Assembly: GCA_944472135.2 (NCBI GenBank)
Contig: OX235263.1
Location: 83,670,721 to 83,734,720 of the forward strand
Direction: 5' to 3'
Length of the DNA: 64,000 nucleotides
Source: Trichobilharzia regenti
Lineage: Eukaryota; Platyhelminthes; Trematoda; Strigeidida; Schistosomatidae
In this document: positions 49,586-61,199 of the stretch, one piece after another
Numbering within the stretch: position 1 is the stretch's first letter
Layout of the letters: each line of letters starts with the position of its first letter
The notes under the pieces: generated by a model
What the model was told of the DNA's origin: nothing
The model's database searches: none
The model's input: only the letters and a program-made list of their open reading frames with translations
Program-made: the position numbers and the translations under genes

Positions 49586-49949
49586 CTGCAACAGGAAACA
49601 TGTTAATCAATGAATTAAAGCACGAAAAAATATCTGTAATCATGATTAACACTGTGAAAATAATGTCGCATCATTAAATAATACCTATTAAGTTATTAAC
49701 TTTCTGATTGTATATTCTCTGACGGAAATAACTCAGTTGACAATTTATTTTCTACACTAAGAGTATATCAAAATATTGTTCGCTTGAGAAGAGATGGATT
49801 TCTGGCTAGTAGTCAATACGAAACAAGCGACTGAGAGAATTCAGACTTTAATCTCAATTACTAAACAGGTCAAATGAGTTAAAAGTTTTCTGACAAAGCC
49901 ACTTAAGAAAAATGAAGTAATATATTCAAATATATTTCAAAAGTTGCCT

Positions 49950-50315
49950 TCGATGGCTCCATACTGAAAATCAGATGGCCGAACAGAGAGAGTAGACAAC
50001 AAGGAACTCTGGCAGCGAACCAACCAAGAATCTTTTGCCCAGTGAATATGTAGGAAGAAATGCAGACAGACTGGACATATGCTGAAGAGATTGTTGACTG
50101 GCATCATACACAAAAGGCCTCTCAGTAGGATCCAAATGAGACATGATGAGTTTGGAGTCCGACTGTGACATATGAAGGAGACAGTATAAGGAGGAAATGA
50201 AAGCTTGTGGGAAATCTGTGAGCCAGTTAAAATGACTGCAAAGAACACAGTGAAATGGAGCCGTGCTTTTACAGCCTTGTGTTCCACTTGGGACCCGAGG
50301 GAGTTATAGTATAAT
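49950..50315 (+). mobile_element. Strongly decayed RTE 3' end
   Basis: Remnants of the RTE C-terminal tract (GTAGGAAGAAATGCAGACAG, GGAGACAGTATAAGGAGG, GTGAAATGGAGCCGTGCTTT) lead to the tail GTGTTCCACTTGGGACCCGA and AATAATG. It is older than the other copies. No frame is open. Confidence 0.6.
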
Positions 50316-50319
50316 AATG

Positions 50320-51985
50320 CTTTAATAAATTGACAACTGACGCACTGATCGGTGAGTAAAGTCAAAATTTCAGTTTATACTGTGGTAGGACTATAAATTG
50401 AATAATTTCAAAAACAGTCAGTGAATTATCGGGTTAATAATCGGGAGGCATCTCATACGAATTCTGCAGCAATTTATGTTTCTTATTTCAGTTTCAGTCA
50501 TCAATCATGATTAGTCTAAAATTCTGAAGTTAGCTCCGACTGTTTCCCAAACATAAAACAAGTAATCAATACTTGTGTTTAACATCTACTGCATTTAGTA
50601 CAAAACATGTCACCAGTATGTACTTCCATAGTCTCAGTTTAATTCACTATAGTAATGTAGCACTTCCCTCTTAAGCTTTTTGTACACTGAGAGAAAATTG
50701 GCAGAAATGAAGGCAGTATAACCACAAATATAAAACCGAAAACATCGACATCACATAGAGCTAGAAAGTATTACACATTGAATGCTTATAGATAAATTAT
50801 AAGGCAAATAACTGAAAATCTGTAACCTCTGAGTTTCTTCACTTCAGCCAATATTCTTTATTAGAGTTTCTGTTTAGTGGATAAATATTACAGACGTTCC
50901 AGTGAGTATATTGTAGAAAGGCTAGTAACTCTTGCCGAATGTTCAGTTAAAGGTTCTTGCACGATCTAAAAAGTACACTTCATAGTGTTTTATACATAGA
51001 CTACGATCAGTACACCTTTAAGTTTGTCATAAGGTGATAATGTGGCTTTTAAGATAGAGTATCTTCCATATACTTTATTCCTATAGACTTCAACACTAAA
51101 ATATTATCTATTCTTTTCGACTAGAAGCTCATATACTGACACAAGTCAGTAACTATACTTTAACATACATCCAATGGAGGCATTCAGGCTTTTAAAAAGT
51201 CAATGACCTCTGGACAATAAAAAAGGATATAATTACAGCACTTGGTGTATATCTTCTCCAGATAATATGAAAAGATATTATAGAATACATGTGATGAATG
51301 GGTGAAGACTGAAGTGCGAATACACTGGAACTTAAAGGAAAAGTAACTAAAATGCAATACTGAGTTGATTTTTAGTTACCTATCTAATGGTCAGTAATTT
51401 AGGGTCGCTCACAGCCACATATGTGACAGCTTTCCGAAACTTCTTATATAAGATATTAATCTATGAAAAATTTGATGTCTTATCCACCATTATTTAAGGC
51501 ATTCTTTGATGATGGTGTTTGGTTGAGTGAGTATCTACTTTTCATCCAGTACACAGGTGATAACCACTTTAAAATAACACCGCAAATTTTTGTTCATTTA
51601 TGGGCGAGTACCTGCTACTTTAACTGCGTACTTTAGTGAAAATGCCAAATAACATCGACTAATAAAAAAATGAATTGTTTGACGCAAGAGATAAATTCTA
51701 ATCTCTACTTCTGTCACAGCAAAACTGCTACCAAAGTTGTCGATTATCTAGGTGAGGCATCTCTGATACAGTTGACATCTTCCGTTAAGTACAACAACAT
51801 AACCAATTTTGTTAATCTTTACCCAATTGTAGTGACTGGTGTTTTTGTTCCTGTTGATGGAGTTTAATTAACTAAAAGGATAGTAAATGAAACTGCTTTA
51901 AAGTAAATAAACTTGTTGGAAAGAGGTTAAGTAATGCAGTCGAAAAACTATTTGTTGTAATCTTCTATGCTGACTACAGGAGATA
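50320..51985. other. No gene recognised
   Basis: Intergenic-looking intron sequence upstream of exon 49270-49585. I found no acceptor-donor pair with an open frame that would supply the missing phase. Confidence 0.4.
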
Positions 51986-51989
51986 CGCC

Positions 51990-52605
51990 TTCATCAACCT
52001 GAAACCAGTTTCGAAATCTTCTGCACTCACTCAGCCAGTATAAACAACAGGATTCGGATTCTGTTCAACACAAATGTGAAGTCAGTCAGTCACTTCTTCT
52101 ATATGGGTCAGAAACTTGCACTGTGTGTCACGAAAGGCATTTCCAACAAGCCATTGCAGACTTTCATCAACAGATGCCTTCAATTTCGTTCACTTCGCTG
52201 GTTGGCTGCATACTGAAGATCAACTCACCGGGCGGTCGGCCGATTTGAAACAATTACCAACAAGAAACTCCTCATTGGAACAAATCAACGGCTGAGAGCC
52301 GATTTCCAAACACATATGTAGGAGAAAATGGAGACCAATTGAACACACGCCGAGGAGACCGTCGAATGACATCGCGCGCAATGCATGTCACCCGTTGTTC
52401 GAGTGAAATCCGAATAGGAAGCGACGAGTGGGTCATCAGTATGAGGGTGGTATGGAGGAGATCCTGAATCAAGGAGGAGGAGGAGATGAGAGATTGTGGG
52501 TAATCATGGGATGAGTCAGTCGCAGAGGAGGGCAGAAGGTGGAACGAAGTGGAGATGTGTTGTTGACGCTCTATGTTCCACTCCGAACCCAAAGGATTAG
52601 AAAAA
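51990..52605 (+). mobile_element. 3' fragment of an RTE-clade element
   Basis: It starts CATCAACCTGAAACCAGTTT and runs through the 3' domain to GGAGATGTGTTGTTGACGC and a TTCCACTCCGAACCCAAAGG tail. The first 270 bp match 38960-39235. The last 300 bp match the reverse complements of 13705-14000 and 25545-25860. Confidence 0.82.
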
Positions 52606-52609
52606 AGGA

Positions 52610-54120
52610 ATTTATCAGGATTCTTAAACTGCAAGGAGCATAATGTTGGCTTGCTTGAAAGTTTCATTGCATGATAGCTATTCTTAGAACCACATTTTTA
52701 GTTGATAACATTTATACAACCAAATGTTAATGTACACATTGAACTACTACATCCGTTGAGGTAACTCACTATGCTTAAAAGGAAGATAAGATGGTGTCAA
52801 ATCAATCACAGTTTAACTACACAAAAAAAGTCTCATCTACATTCCGCAATTCAGGTAGACAAAAGCATTCAGAAAGGTCCTACTAGTTTTTCAGCGAACA
52901 AAAACAAGTGATATTAAAAAGCTGAAAACAATAGAAAGTTTGTATTGTATGTAAAATTCAACTACAGAAACTTTTAATAAAAATTTATGCATAATTTGTT
53001 CTGCAGTTAAACAATAGTGTTTCTTAGTTCATTCATTGTTCATGTGTAATCATTATACGTTCCTCCTTGTAATCTTCATCCATGTTTTGATCTATAAATA
53101 GATAATAAAATGTATCTGCAATGTTATTTAACAAAATACATGACCTAAAATAGCCTGAGAAGTACAGACGGACTTTATCAAAAGTTGACATTGAATATAA
53201 AATTGTTTTAAAAAAATCAGAAAACTGAGAATTAAAAGCTGTTCCATACCAGATTTTTTGAGTATTCAGTCGTGTTAACCTGCCATCACAGAAGGGACTG
53301 ATCACAGTGCTATTATAACGGGAGAAGAGGTAAGAGACTTGGTAAGGGACTTTTTTATTGTAACATTTTTGACCACATTTATGGTTGGCTAAGTTAGCGG
53401 ATAATAAACTGTTCTAATTGGTTGTGGATTTTCTGGAGGCTAAAACTGTTCTCATTGGATACTCATTTTCTGAATATCAAACCTTGAGACTAAATCCTGA
53501 CGACAGCGTAAGCTAGATCCAGACTGGAGAAATGAACACTTCTACTTCTGTAACCACTGAATTAAAATGTTGTTTTCGATTTCGGCTACTTTTCATCAAT
53601 CTCCGTCTGTATACTGGTGATAATTCTTGTTAGTAGCATACGCCACATTATCAGTATTTTTAGGAGTTTAGTATTCAATCACTGAATTCGATAGTTCATT
53701 AAATTATTTCAGGTTGTGATGATGTCCTACGAGAAGACTGTTAGACTCCAATAAAGCAAAAAAGACTACACTTTATTTCATTTATATTTTAATATGTGCA
53801 TTAAGAAACAATCTAGTTTTAATTGAAGTTTCACTAAGTTAGGCATTCTAAGTACTACAAAAACATGCAATTAAAATAATCATTACTACGTTCAGGTGTG
53901 CTAGTCTGAAACTAAATTAATGTACAATACAATACAAGCCTGTAGATAGAAGATGAGAAATATTACAGCCTGGCATTTTAGAATAAGTATACTTCCTGAG
54001 ATTACAGTTTTCGTTACCCACACTATGCGTCACGTTTTATAATATACAGGCTTTAAGGGACCACGTATGCGTAATTTTTCGTTGTTTGTATACATATTTT
54101 ATCCTATATTTTGATTTTCT
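52610..54120. other. No gene recognised
   Basis: The 90-codon open frame at 53033-53305 (-) has no recognisable motif and ends in a stop, so it would interrupt the gene. I treat it as chance. No other feature is supported. Confidence 0.4.
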
Positions 54121-54126
54121 ATTAAG

Positions 54127-54472
54127 GTGTTGGTTTGCAGGGATTTGATTGGTTTCAGGATTTCATCATGAACTGACATCGATTAGAGGACCATTGGAAA
54201 ACCTTCAGGGAGTACTGGAAAACTGTTTCGTCGGCCTAGTTTGAAACTCCTCATCAGTGCGCACACGCTACCAGGGTTCGAACCCAGGGCCTTCTGATTA
54301 CAAGCCTAGAGAGCTAGTAGACCATTAGGCCATTGAGACCGGATTCAATGGTCCATGAATTCCATCTTCTACCAATTCACAATATGGCGCGACCACTAGC
54401 GAGTGTCATCTCTGCCGTGTATTTGTCCGCACATCAGATCCTGAAACCAATCAAATTCCTGCAAACCAACAC
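54127..54472 (+). mobile_element. 346 bp element with 34 bp terminal inverted repeats and a tRNA-like core
   Basis: The left end, 54127-54160 (GTGTTGGTTTGCAGGGATTT...), and the right end, 54439-54472, are reverse complements with one mismatch. Between them the minus strand carries a tRNA-like segment: box A TGGCCTAATGGTCTAC and box B CTGGGTTCGAACCCTGG. Related pieces lie at 16485-16810, 17370-17860, about 54530-54620 (inverted, adjacent) and 63165-63250. The ends suggest a DNA transposon-like MITE, the core a polymerase III SINE. I could not see an unambiguous target-site duplication. Confidence 0.8.
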
Positions 54473-55039
54473 TTGAATATATATCTGATGCTCACTAGTG
54501 ACTAGCCCTATTCAGGTAGTTACCTTGTTTCTAGTGCGAAGCCGTGACCAGTGGAGTACAGCAGGTCGGCTGTGAGGACAAATACTCGCCGTTGACATTC
54601 GCTAGTAGTCGCGCCATATCATGATTTTCAATTTTCATTTGGTTGATAACTTAGTTGTATTATGCATGAGCTAATCCATCGTGTAGACTTAATGCTTAAC
54701 ATTCACTTCATCTGTAATCATTTCCACTGAAGATATTTCAAACATACAATAACGGATAAAATTGCTTCTTTGTTCATGGGACTACCAATTGACTAATATA
54801 CATAAGAATTTTATTTCACTGTACGTAAACTGAGCACTGACAGTTAAATTAAAATTAATAGCTCACTAATTATATTCTGTGCTTGAACATGGAATAAAAA
54901 CATTGAAAACGTCACTCGAAGCTTTACCGTAAGATTATTTACATACTTACGGAAGACCTTAATCTTCAGAAGGCGCAATATTTTGCAGGAACCGACTATT
55001 TTCTGTATAAGACTACTAAGGATATACATGTATTTTATA

Positions 55040-55265
55040 TTGCTCAACAAATATGTGGGAGGAAATGAAGACGCACCGCACATACACTAAGGAGACTTTC
55101 GCAGGATATAAAAGTTCCTACCCTCAAATGGAAGTGAAATGGGAAACAATGAGTTGTATATCCATGGAGCGAAATGAAAGCTTGTAGAAGGTCGTACAGC
55201 CAGGTGAGAATGACCTCACAGGACCGACCACAGTGTCGATATGCATCTGAGAACGTGAGGAAAGA
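55040..55265 (+). mobile_element. Strongly decayed RTE 3' end
   Basis: It preserves the order of RTE C-terminal words (AAATATGTGGGAGGAAATGA, GAAATGAAAGCTTGTAGAAG, ACAGTGTCGATATGCATCTG) and ends near GAACGTGAGGAAAG. It resembles 49950-50315. Confidence 0.55.
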
Positions 55266-55827
55266 ACAATAATTATATATTTTATATATCTAGGTTAGTG
55301 CAGCCAATAACCTTCCCATAGGTTCCAGGAAAGTTTTATATTTTAAGCTGGCCAGTAACTTCATTATTGCTTTTAGTTTTCCTGATTCTTTATTTTATTG
55401 ACCGAAATAGTTTGGAATTTAACAACCTGAATAAACATGTGGTGACATGATTATCTGATATTTTAACTAGTTTATTTCATAAACAATATGAAAACTGTTG
55501 TCCATTATTATTAGAATTATTTTCTTTCACATAAACAAGGCGACAAAAATAATTTCAAAGTAAATGTGATTAAACAATAGCAATAGTCTTAACATTATTC
55601 ACGCAATATAAAAATATTTATCAGTAAACTAAAAAACTACTATAGCGACTGTTTGCAAACAAATCAATACTATTCAGAAATACTTATAAACATTATATCT
55701 GTACTTGTAATTCAAATAATACCATTGTTAAGTATACAAAGTATTAACAAAATAATTAGTTCACACTGGTCAAGCTGAAAATTTACAAAAAATTTGCAGA
55801 CATACTACAATTTAAGTCCAACACTTA

Positions 55828-57255
55828 CAAACTGAAAGATGAAACCACAAAACACCCCTTCACAGCACGCATCAAAGCAAAGTTCGAGACACTATCTAGA
55901 ATCACTAAGGAAACCCCTGCACAGAGACATTAGAACTCTCTAAAACCTATGTTCAAGGAAACCTCTTCAAGCATTCTAGGAAGCAAGAAGAGGCGAGACA
56001 AAGAATATCTCACAACGAACACATGGCAGGTAACAGAAGAGAGCAGACGAGAATGGCGAAACAGAAGGTGAACCGATGCAAAGATGGACAAGAGAAGGAG
56101 AAGCTGAGTTCAGTCTACAAAGCTATGAACATAAAATTAAAGAAGACGGCTAGGAAAGACAAAACAAAATCTTACAACACACTGGCTAGCAACTGAAGCA
56201 GAACAGGCTGCAGGCGGAAGCGACTCCAGAACACTATATCAGATAACCAGGTCTCCATCCTGGAAGAGATCAACCCAGATGCCGAAAGCCATAAGAGCTG
56301 GTTAGGGGAACTTCATTACGAAAGACTAGAGGCAAATAGAACAGTGGGTTGATTGATCACTTCAAAGGGCTCTTGAATCGACCACCACTGGCAGCTTGTC
56401 CCGAAATACCACCAACAGCACACACGGATATGCCTGTCAGTCGACAACAATCCCTCAACGAAAGCAGAGGTCTTGAATGCAATCAAGCCACTGACGTCCG
56501 AGAAGGCAGCAGGACCGGACGGAAATCCCCTGCAGCATTGAAGACGAACCCAGAGACCCGAGTGGATATGCTCACACCACTATCGCAAACCATGTAGAAG
56601 GAAGGAAAGGTGCCCACCGATTGAAAGAAAGGCTACCTTGTCAAGATAACAAAGAAGAGCTTCTGAAAAAACTGGCGCCGAATCACGCTCTTATCCATGC
56701 CAAGTGAAATACGAAGTCGAATCATCTTGCAGAGAATAAAATATGCACTGGATGCAAAACTCCGCCCCACCACCAGAATAAGCTGGATTCAGGCAAGGCA
56801 AATAATGTTCTCATCGAATTGCAACTATACACATCGTCGTCACAGAACAAAGCATAGAATGACAGTGAAATCTATCTATCTATCTATCTCAACTTCATTG
56901 CCTTCGAAAAGGCCGTCGACAGACAGTGTTGATCGAGAAGTAGTTTGGAAACTATTTCAGCACTATAGCGCGCTGTGACCAAATCTGTATCAGCCTCATT
57001 CAACCTATGGGTATATGACAATGCCGTGTGTCTGGTGATCCGCAACGGAAAACCCAGCGAGGCGTTCGAAGTGAATACAGGAGTAAGACAAGTCTGGCTG
57101 GTTGGCTGATGCCTGACTATTATCACCGATGATATTCCCAGCTGTGGTGAACTGACTGGATTAGGCGGCAGATTGTATGTGGTGAGCGAGACGACAGGAA
57201 TACGCTGGACGACCGATGAGGAGACTCTAGGAGATCTGGATTTAGTGTATGGTCG
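55828..57255 (+). mobile_element. Internal RTE-clade segment, nearly identical to 37228-38650
   Basis: It begins in the RTE linker (AAACTGAAAGATGAAACC) and matches 37228-38650 almost base for base, including all stop codons, the 19 bp CTAT array (56872-56889) and the 4-nt duplication. After 57252 it switches abruptly to unrelated sequence, so it is truncated at both ends. A retroposed copy should keep its 3' end, so DNA-level duplication or a later rearrangement is likely. Confidence 0.85.
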
Positions 57256-57425
57256 TGTTTTCTGAGCGACATCTGCAATATGAAGTATTAGCTGAAGATG
57301 TCGCCTAGTAGGGCGATGAATCCTCCGTAAATGAACTATCCAGCTCAGAGAACACAACCACATCAAGAATTTGAAATGTGTTTTGGATGTCCTGTGTTTC
57401 ACTCGGAACCCTAGGGAGGAATTAT
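57256..57425 (+). repeat. Retroelement 3' end with hammerhead-like word
   Basis: It contains AGCTGAAGATGTCGCCTAGT and then AGGGCGATGAATCC. This is a CTGAAGA box followed by a short stem, but with GATGAA instead of CGAAAC, so it is at best a decayed hammerhead-like motif. It ends with the tail TTTCACTCGGAACCCTAGGG. The family is not identified. Confidence 0.45.
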
Positions 57426-57506
57426 ATTTATAATATGTCTAGCTGACATGACCCAGGCATTAAATGTTTTAGTGTGTTGATTTATCTAAATGTAGTATCA
57501 ATACAC

Positions 57507-57556
57507 AATTCCAGTGGAAGATTTAGGAACTCCGAATTCATTGCTGAGAATAAACC
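57507..57556 (-). CDS. Tentative 50-nt exon of the CW-PWWP gene
   Basis: An excellent acceptor (TTTTTACCTCTTTCTTTAG) is followed by GG-TTT-ATT-CTC-AGC, which completes the Gly codon begun at 59085. The frame stays open (F-I-L-S-N-E-F-G-V-P-K-S-S-T-G-I) up to a weak donor ATT|GTGTAT. A 50-nt exon would convert phase 1 to phase 0, as required by exon 49270-49585. The donor is poor and there is no homology evidence, so this is only a candidate. Confidence 0.3.
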
Positions 57557-57559
57557 CTA

Positions 57560-58790
57560 AAGAAAGAGGTAAAAATTTTGAAATTATTTTAAGACATTAA
57601 ATAAAACTTAGAAATTGGTAAATGCATTTGTAAATTTTTTCTTTAATATTATACATTTCTTTAATTTTTTTACTTCGTTGTAAAATGAACTTAATCACTT
57701 AAAAGCCGGTAAATACCACATCATGTTCTAACAACTAATTGTTGTATAATACAATCTCATCATCTAATGACGGTAGATGACATTATTTTTGTTCTAATAT
57801 AAATAACTTTACGAGTAAATAATAAAATAGAAATCAGTCGCGGTGTTGTATCAATAGAGTAATAAGATTGTGCACTTAAGCATGCCAACCTGCTTGAATC
57901 ATTGGTCTACCTGAATTTTCATCAGAAACAATGCATTTTATTTTCTTCAGTTTTCGTTGTTATAACCATTTAGTTATGTTCGTAAGTCGCCAAATGTAGT
58001 CATACACTTTTTTAATTGGTTTACAACCTACTGTTGCTCAAATTCTGGGGGATCAAAGGAAAACACCGCAGTGGTTCATTTTATTCTTCAGGACTAATAT
58101 CACTGCGTCACATGATGTACTGAAGATGGCTATTCTACTTGAAACTCCTGGATGAAGAGTAAATATTATGCAATAAACTACGCTGAAAATTTTGCATGTT
58201 GTATTCACCTATTGTGCCTAATAAAGCTGTTATTAATACTTATTCTGCAATTAGTCATAATAGTTATAATTCTACCGATATCAAATACGAAAAAGTGGAG
58301 TGATCTGTGGTAACGAGAATAATTAAAAACAGCATGGTTAAACAAACAAATGTTGAGGTAGAAGTAGTCTATAAAGACTAAGAAGAACAAATGACCCAAG
58401 GGAAGTAAATAAACCATGTTTTAATCAAGATGTGGATGAGATTAATGGATGACAAGAGATGGATTGGAAATATAAGTGGGTGGTGGTGGTAACGTTATAA
58501 TCTGGCTAAGACTTAATAGGTCACTGGTGGGATAATGGCTGTACGAACTTCTTTTGACTGTAGAGCTAAGGCTTATTAGTTTGAATACCTATCGTCTCAG
58601 CTATATGAAGTAGACGAATACAAGGTCTATGGGAAGAATTCGGTGAGATGCGATGAATCACCTTGAATGTTTTCATTATTTATTTGTAAAGTTGTGTATA
58701 TGTGAGTTAAGTCAAATGAGATTTAATTAAGAACACTATTGCTCGTTTATTATTATTATTACTATTACTAAATGCTTGCTTATTATCATC
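57560..58790. other. No gene recognised
   Basis: AT-rich intron sequence. No exon with matching phase, no recognised transposon and no RNA gene. Confidence 0.45.
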
Positions 58791-58799
58791 TGGGGCAAT

Positions 58800-59015
58800 A
58801 AGTTGGTGTAATTCACGCTAGATACAGTAGAATTTCTGGTTTGATTCCCTTTCGACCCACTCCTATATCTTTCCCCTTTACTAGCTGACAGTGAGTCCGG
58901 AAAAGAGGAAGAGTATGTACAGGGCTAGCAGTTCCACCCCAAATAACAACACTAACGGTGCTGAAACTTCAAATATTAAAGTCCTGTGTTCTACTCGGAA
59001 CACGAGGAATGAAAA
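58800..59015 (+). mobile_element. tRNA-derived SINE with RTE-like tail
   Basis: Decayed tRNA-like head (box B-like TGGTTTGATTCCC), a body with CTGACAGTGAGTCCGG and GCTGAAACTTCAAATATTAA, and the tail GTGTTCTACTCGGAACACGA then GGAATGAAAAA. It is related to 9866-10075 and 59813-60028. Confidence 0.62.
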
Positions 59016-59084
59016 AATCCACCTATGGTTCTATTAATTCAATTTTCAGAAAAGTACGACAATAATTAAGACAATCAAACTTAC

Positions 59085-59151
59085 CACTGTTCAGTAGAAC
59101 GTCTTTTGTGTCATTTAAAGGAATTAGGTTGGGACTGACTATCTCATTCAT
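59085..59151 (-). CDS. Exon of the CW-PWWP gene beginning with ATG
   Basis: Acceptor TTTTCTTTGTAG and donor GTG|GTAAGT give 22 codons plus one base: M-N-E-I-V-S-P-N-L-I-P, then D-T-K-D-V-L-L. The preceding basic exon joins in phase 0, so I read it as internal. Since it starts with ATG right at the acceptor, it could instead be the start codon of a downstream paralogue whose first exon is non-coding. No domain is recognised. Confidence 0.65.
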
Positions 59152-59189
59152 CTACAAAGAAAATGTGTTGTCAATGTAGAAAGGCATAC

Positions 59190-59276
59190 CTTCTTTGATT
59201 GTAGACTGCTCTTCTTATGACCAGTGGGATTTTTGTTGAAGGGTTTTCGTTCGCTTACCTTTTTAATCTTTTTCCT
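59190..59276 (-). CDS. Exon of the CW-PWWP gene: lysine-rich segment
   Basis: A 29-codon phase 0/0 exon between the acceptor ATCTTTCTTTTAG and the donor AAG|GTATGC. It begins RKKIKKVSERK and ends GHKKSSLQSKK, so it is strongly basic and a likely nuclear localisation signal. A second donor inside it (AAG|GTAAGC after six codons) is a stronger match and would leave an 18-nt micro-exon in the same phase. Both forms keep the frame open, so alternative splicing is possible. Confidence 0.65.
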
Positions 59277-59812
59277 CTAAAAGAAAGATATGACATATTT
59301 CAAAGTGGGTGATTATTGAGAACCAGTGAAAAACAAAAGAAATTAGACACATTTCGACCAGGTCCAGGACACTAGCAGTACTCGTTTACAAATAGTAAAT
59401 TAATCAATCCAGAGAACATCCGACTTAGAAGATAATATGTTATAATTGAATCACTGTGTCGAAATCTTACAATCCAGAGTTTCCTACTATAACTTTAGAA
59501 CTCTATATGAATATCTACTGAAAATCAACCTATTTTTCTAGATTGATTTATCATGGGAGGATAACCAATTTTATGTCATAAGACTGAGAGTGCGGTGTTA
59601 ATGTCATTGATCAAATTTGAGAGATTCGTTATCATGCTTTCGCGCTTTGACTGATGTAATAAAGTTGGATGGAATTCACAGGAAGTATTTAATTTCAGAA
59701 TAGTACTTGTTGAGACAGTTCAGAAAGGTAATATCTACGTGTTAAAAAGATCTAAACCCCATGAGAATGAACAAACAGTTATTCATTTTTTTTCATTCCT
59801 TCACGTTCCCAG

Positions 59813-60028
59813 TGGAAGATAGGGCTTCAAGCTATAGGCCTGAAGTTCCTGTAGCAGTGTTTATATTTGCAGGATGGGGTTGCTAGCCTTATGCTCAACC
59901 GTTCCTCTTTACCAGCTTTTTTATTACTGACTTGGTGAGTTAAATGAGTGCGTCCAGTGGCCAGGAATCGAACCCCGGACTACATGCGTGGTCGGTGAGC
60001 ATTCTACCGCTGTGCCACCGATCACGTT
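59813..60028 (-). mobile_element. tRNA-derived SINE, most complete copy, with RTE-like tail
   Basis: Minus strand: head GATCGGTGGCACAGCGGTAG with box A, box B GGGGTTCGATTCC, body CCACTGGACGCACTCATTTA, and the 3' end GCTTGAAGCCCTATCTTCCA followed by CTGGGAACGTGAAGGAATG and an A-rich tract. The last 35 bp parallel the RTE 3' end at 45145-45175 and the isolated RTE tail at 48721, which suggests mobilisation by the RTE machinery. Confidence 0.78.
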
Positions 60029-60255
60029 ATTCACTTACTTCACTGGAATATAGCATTTCATAATTGAACAACTCATTTGATAAAACAACAGATTGAGCGA
60101 AGAAATATATTCCTTTCAATAACCTCCTCAACTTCAGACGCCTCTTCACCAATATATCGTTTATCGCATCAAGATTTTATTTTTACGAATCTAGTGGTAA
60201 TTTTAGTTAGTCTGTTTTGGGTATATCTCGAAAAATACCCATTTATTCATAAGTA

Positions 60256-60718
60256 AAAACACAGTTTTTGTTCAGCGAAGAAATTTCTTTTCAACGACTT
60301 CATTTTCAAGCTGTACAGCCGTATTTATATTACAGAAAAAGGTTATTAAGTGGCACTAAATAATTGGTCAGTCAATATACGTATATATGTGATAAAAGTT
60401 ATAAGGGGTAGAGTTGAAGTGGATAAATTACAAAAATATTAAAGATTGTTTTATAACAAAAGTGTCAAGTGTTGTCTAAAAATTTTGAAAATTAGGAGTA
60501 CGATTACGGTAAGAATGAAGATGTGAAGTGAAGTGGAAAGAATTCAAGTGGTAAAATAAAATAAAAACTAGAAAGAACATTATTAGGACCAAGGTAAAGA
60601 AAGGGGTTTGACAAAACGCTTTTGAACACATAATTTAGGTTTCTGTTCATGTATAGCTAAAGCTTCGGCTATGAAGTCGTTGAAAAGAAATTTCTTCGCT
60701 GAACAAAAACTGTGTTTA
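60256..60718. repeat. Inverted pair of short PLE 3' ends
   Basis: 60256-60303 and 60671-60718 are reverse complements over about 48 bp (ATGAAGTCGTTGAAAAGAAA and onward). They carry the same outward-facing PLE end as the inverted repeats at 31955-35258. The spacer of about 367 bp is non-coding. Confidence 0.75.
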
Positions 60719-61199
60719 TGTATAGGCGGACAGGGGTGAAATTAAGAGGTTAAAAGTCATCAAGACAATTAATTAATAGATTTTAGCAACCAGATATCTA
60801 AATTTTGAAGGAGGGAGGAATGAAAATTAATCACGGAATTCAAGCTCAGTTATTGCTTAGGCGTTAGCAACAAGTTATTACAAACATTCCAATTTCGTTG
60901 AAATTTTACAAAAGTTGTGACATAATCAAGAAATTTGTAAAATAGCAGTGATGACTATTAAGAATAGGATGACTCAGAAGAATTACGTCAAATACAAACA
61001 AACAAGTTAATCGAATTAGCTAGAATTGTAAAAATTAACAAAGTCAAAAGACAGTTATAAAAAAATCGTTTTAAAAACTTAATACATATTATGTACTAGA
61101 AAAAAGGGGAAAAGATTCAGCCAACATATATCAAATCTTGATATTTCCCCCTAACAGTGATTAAAATATCTGCTTCCACGGAGCTTAAATATTTCTCAC

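Noticed and set aside
53033..53305. A 90-codon minus-strand ORF considered as the missing exon before 49585
   Set aside because: It has no matching splice sites, ends in a stop and shows no similarity to the neighbouring exons.
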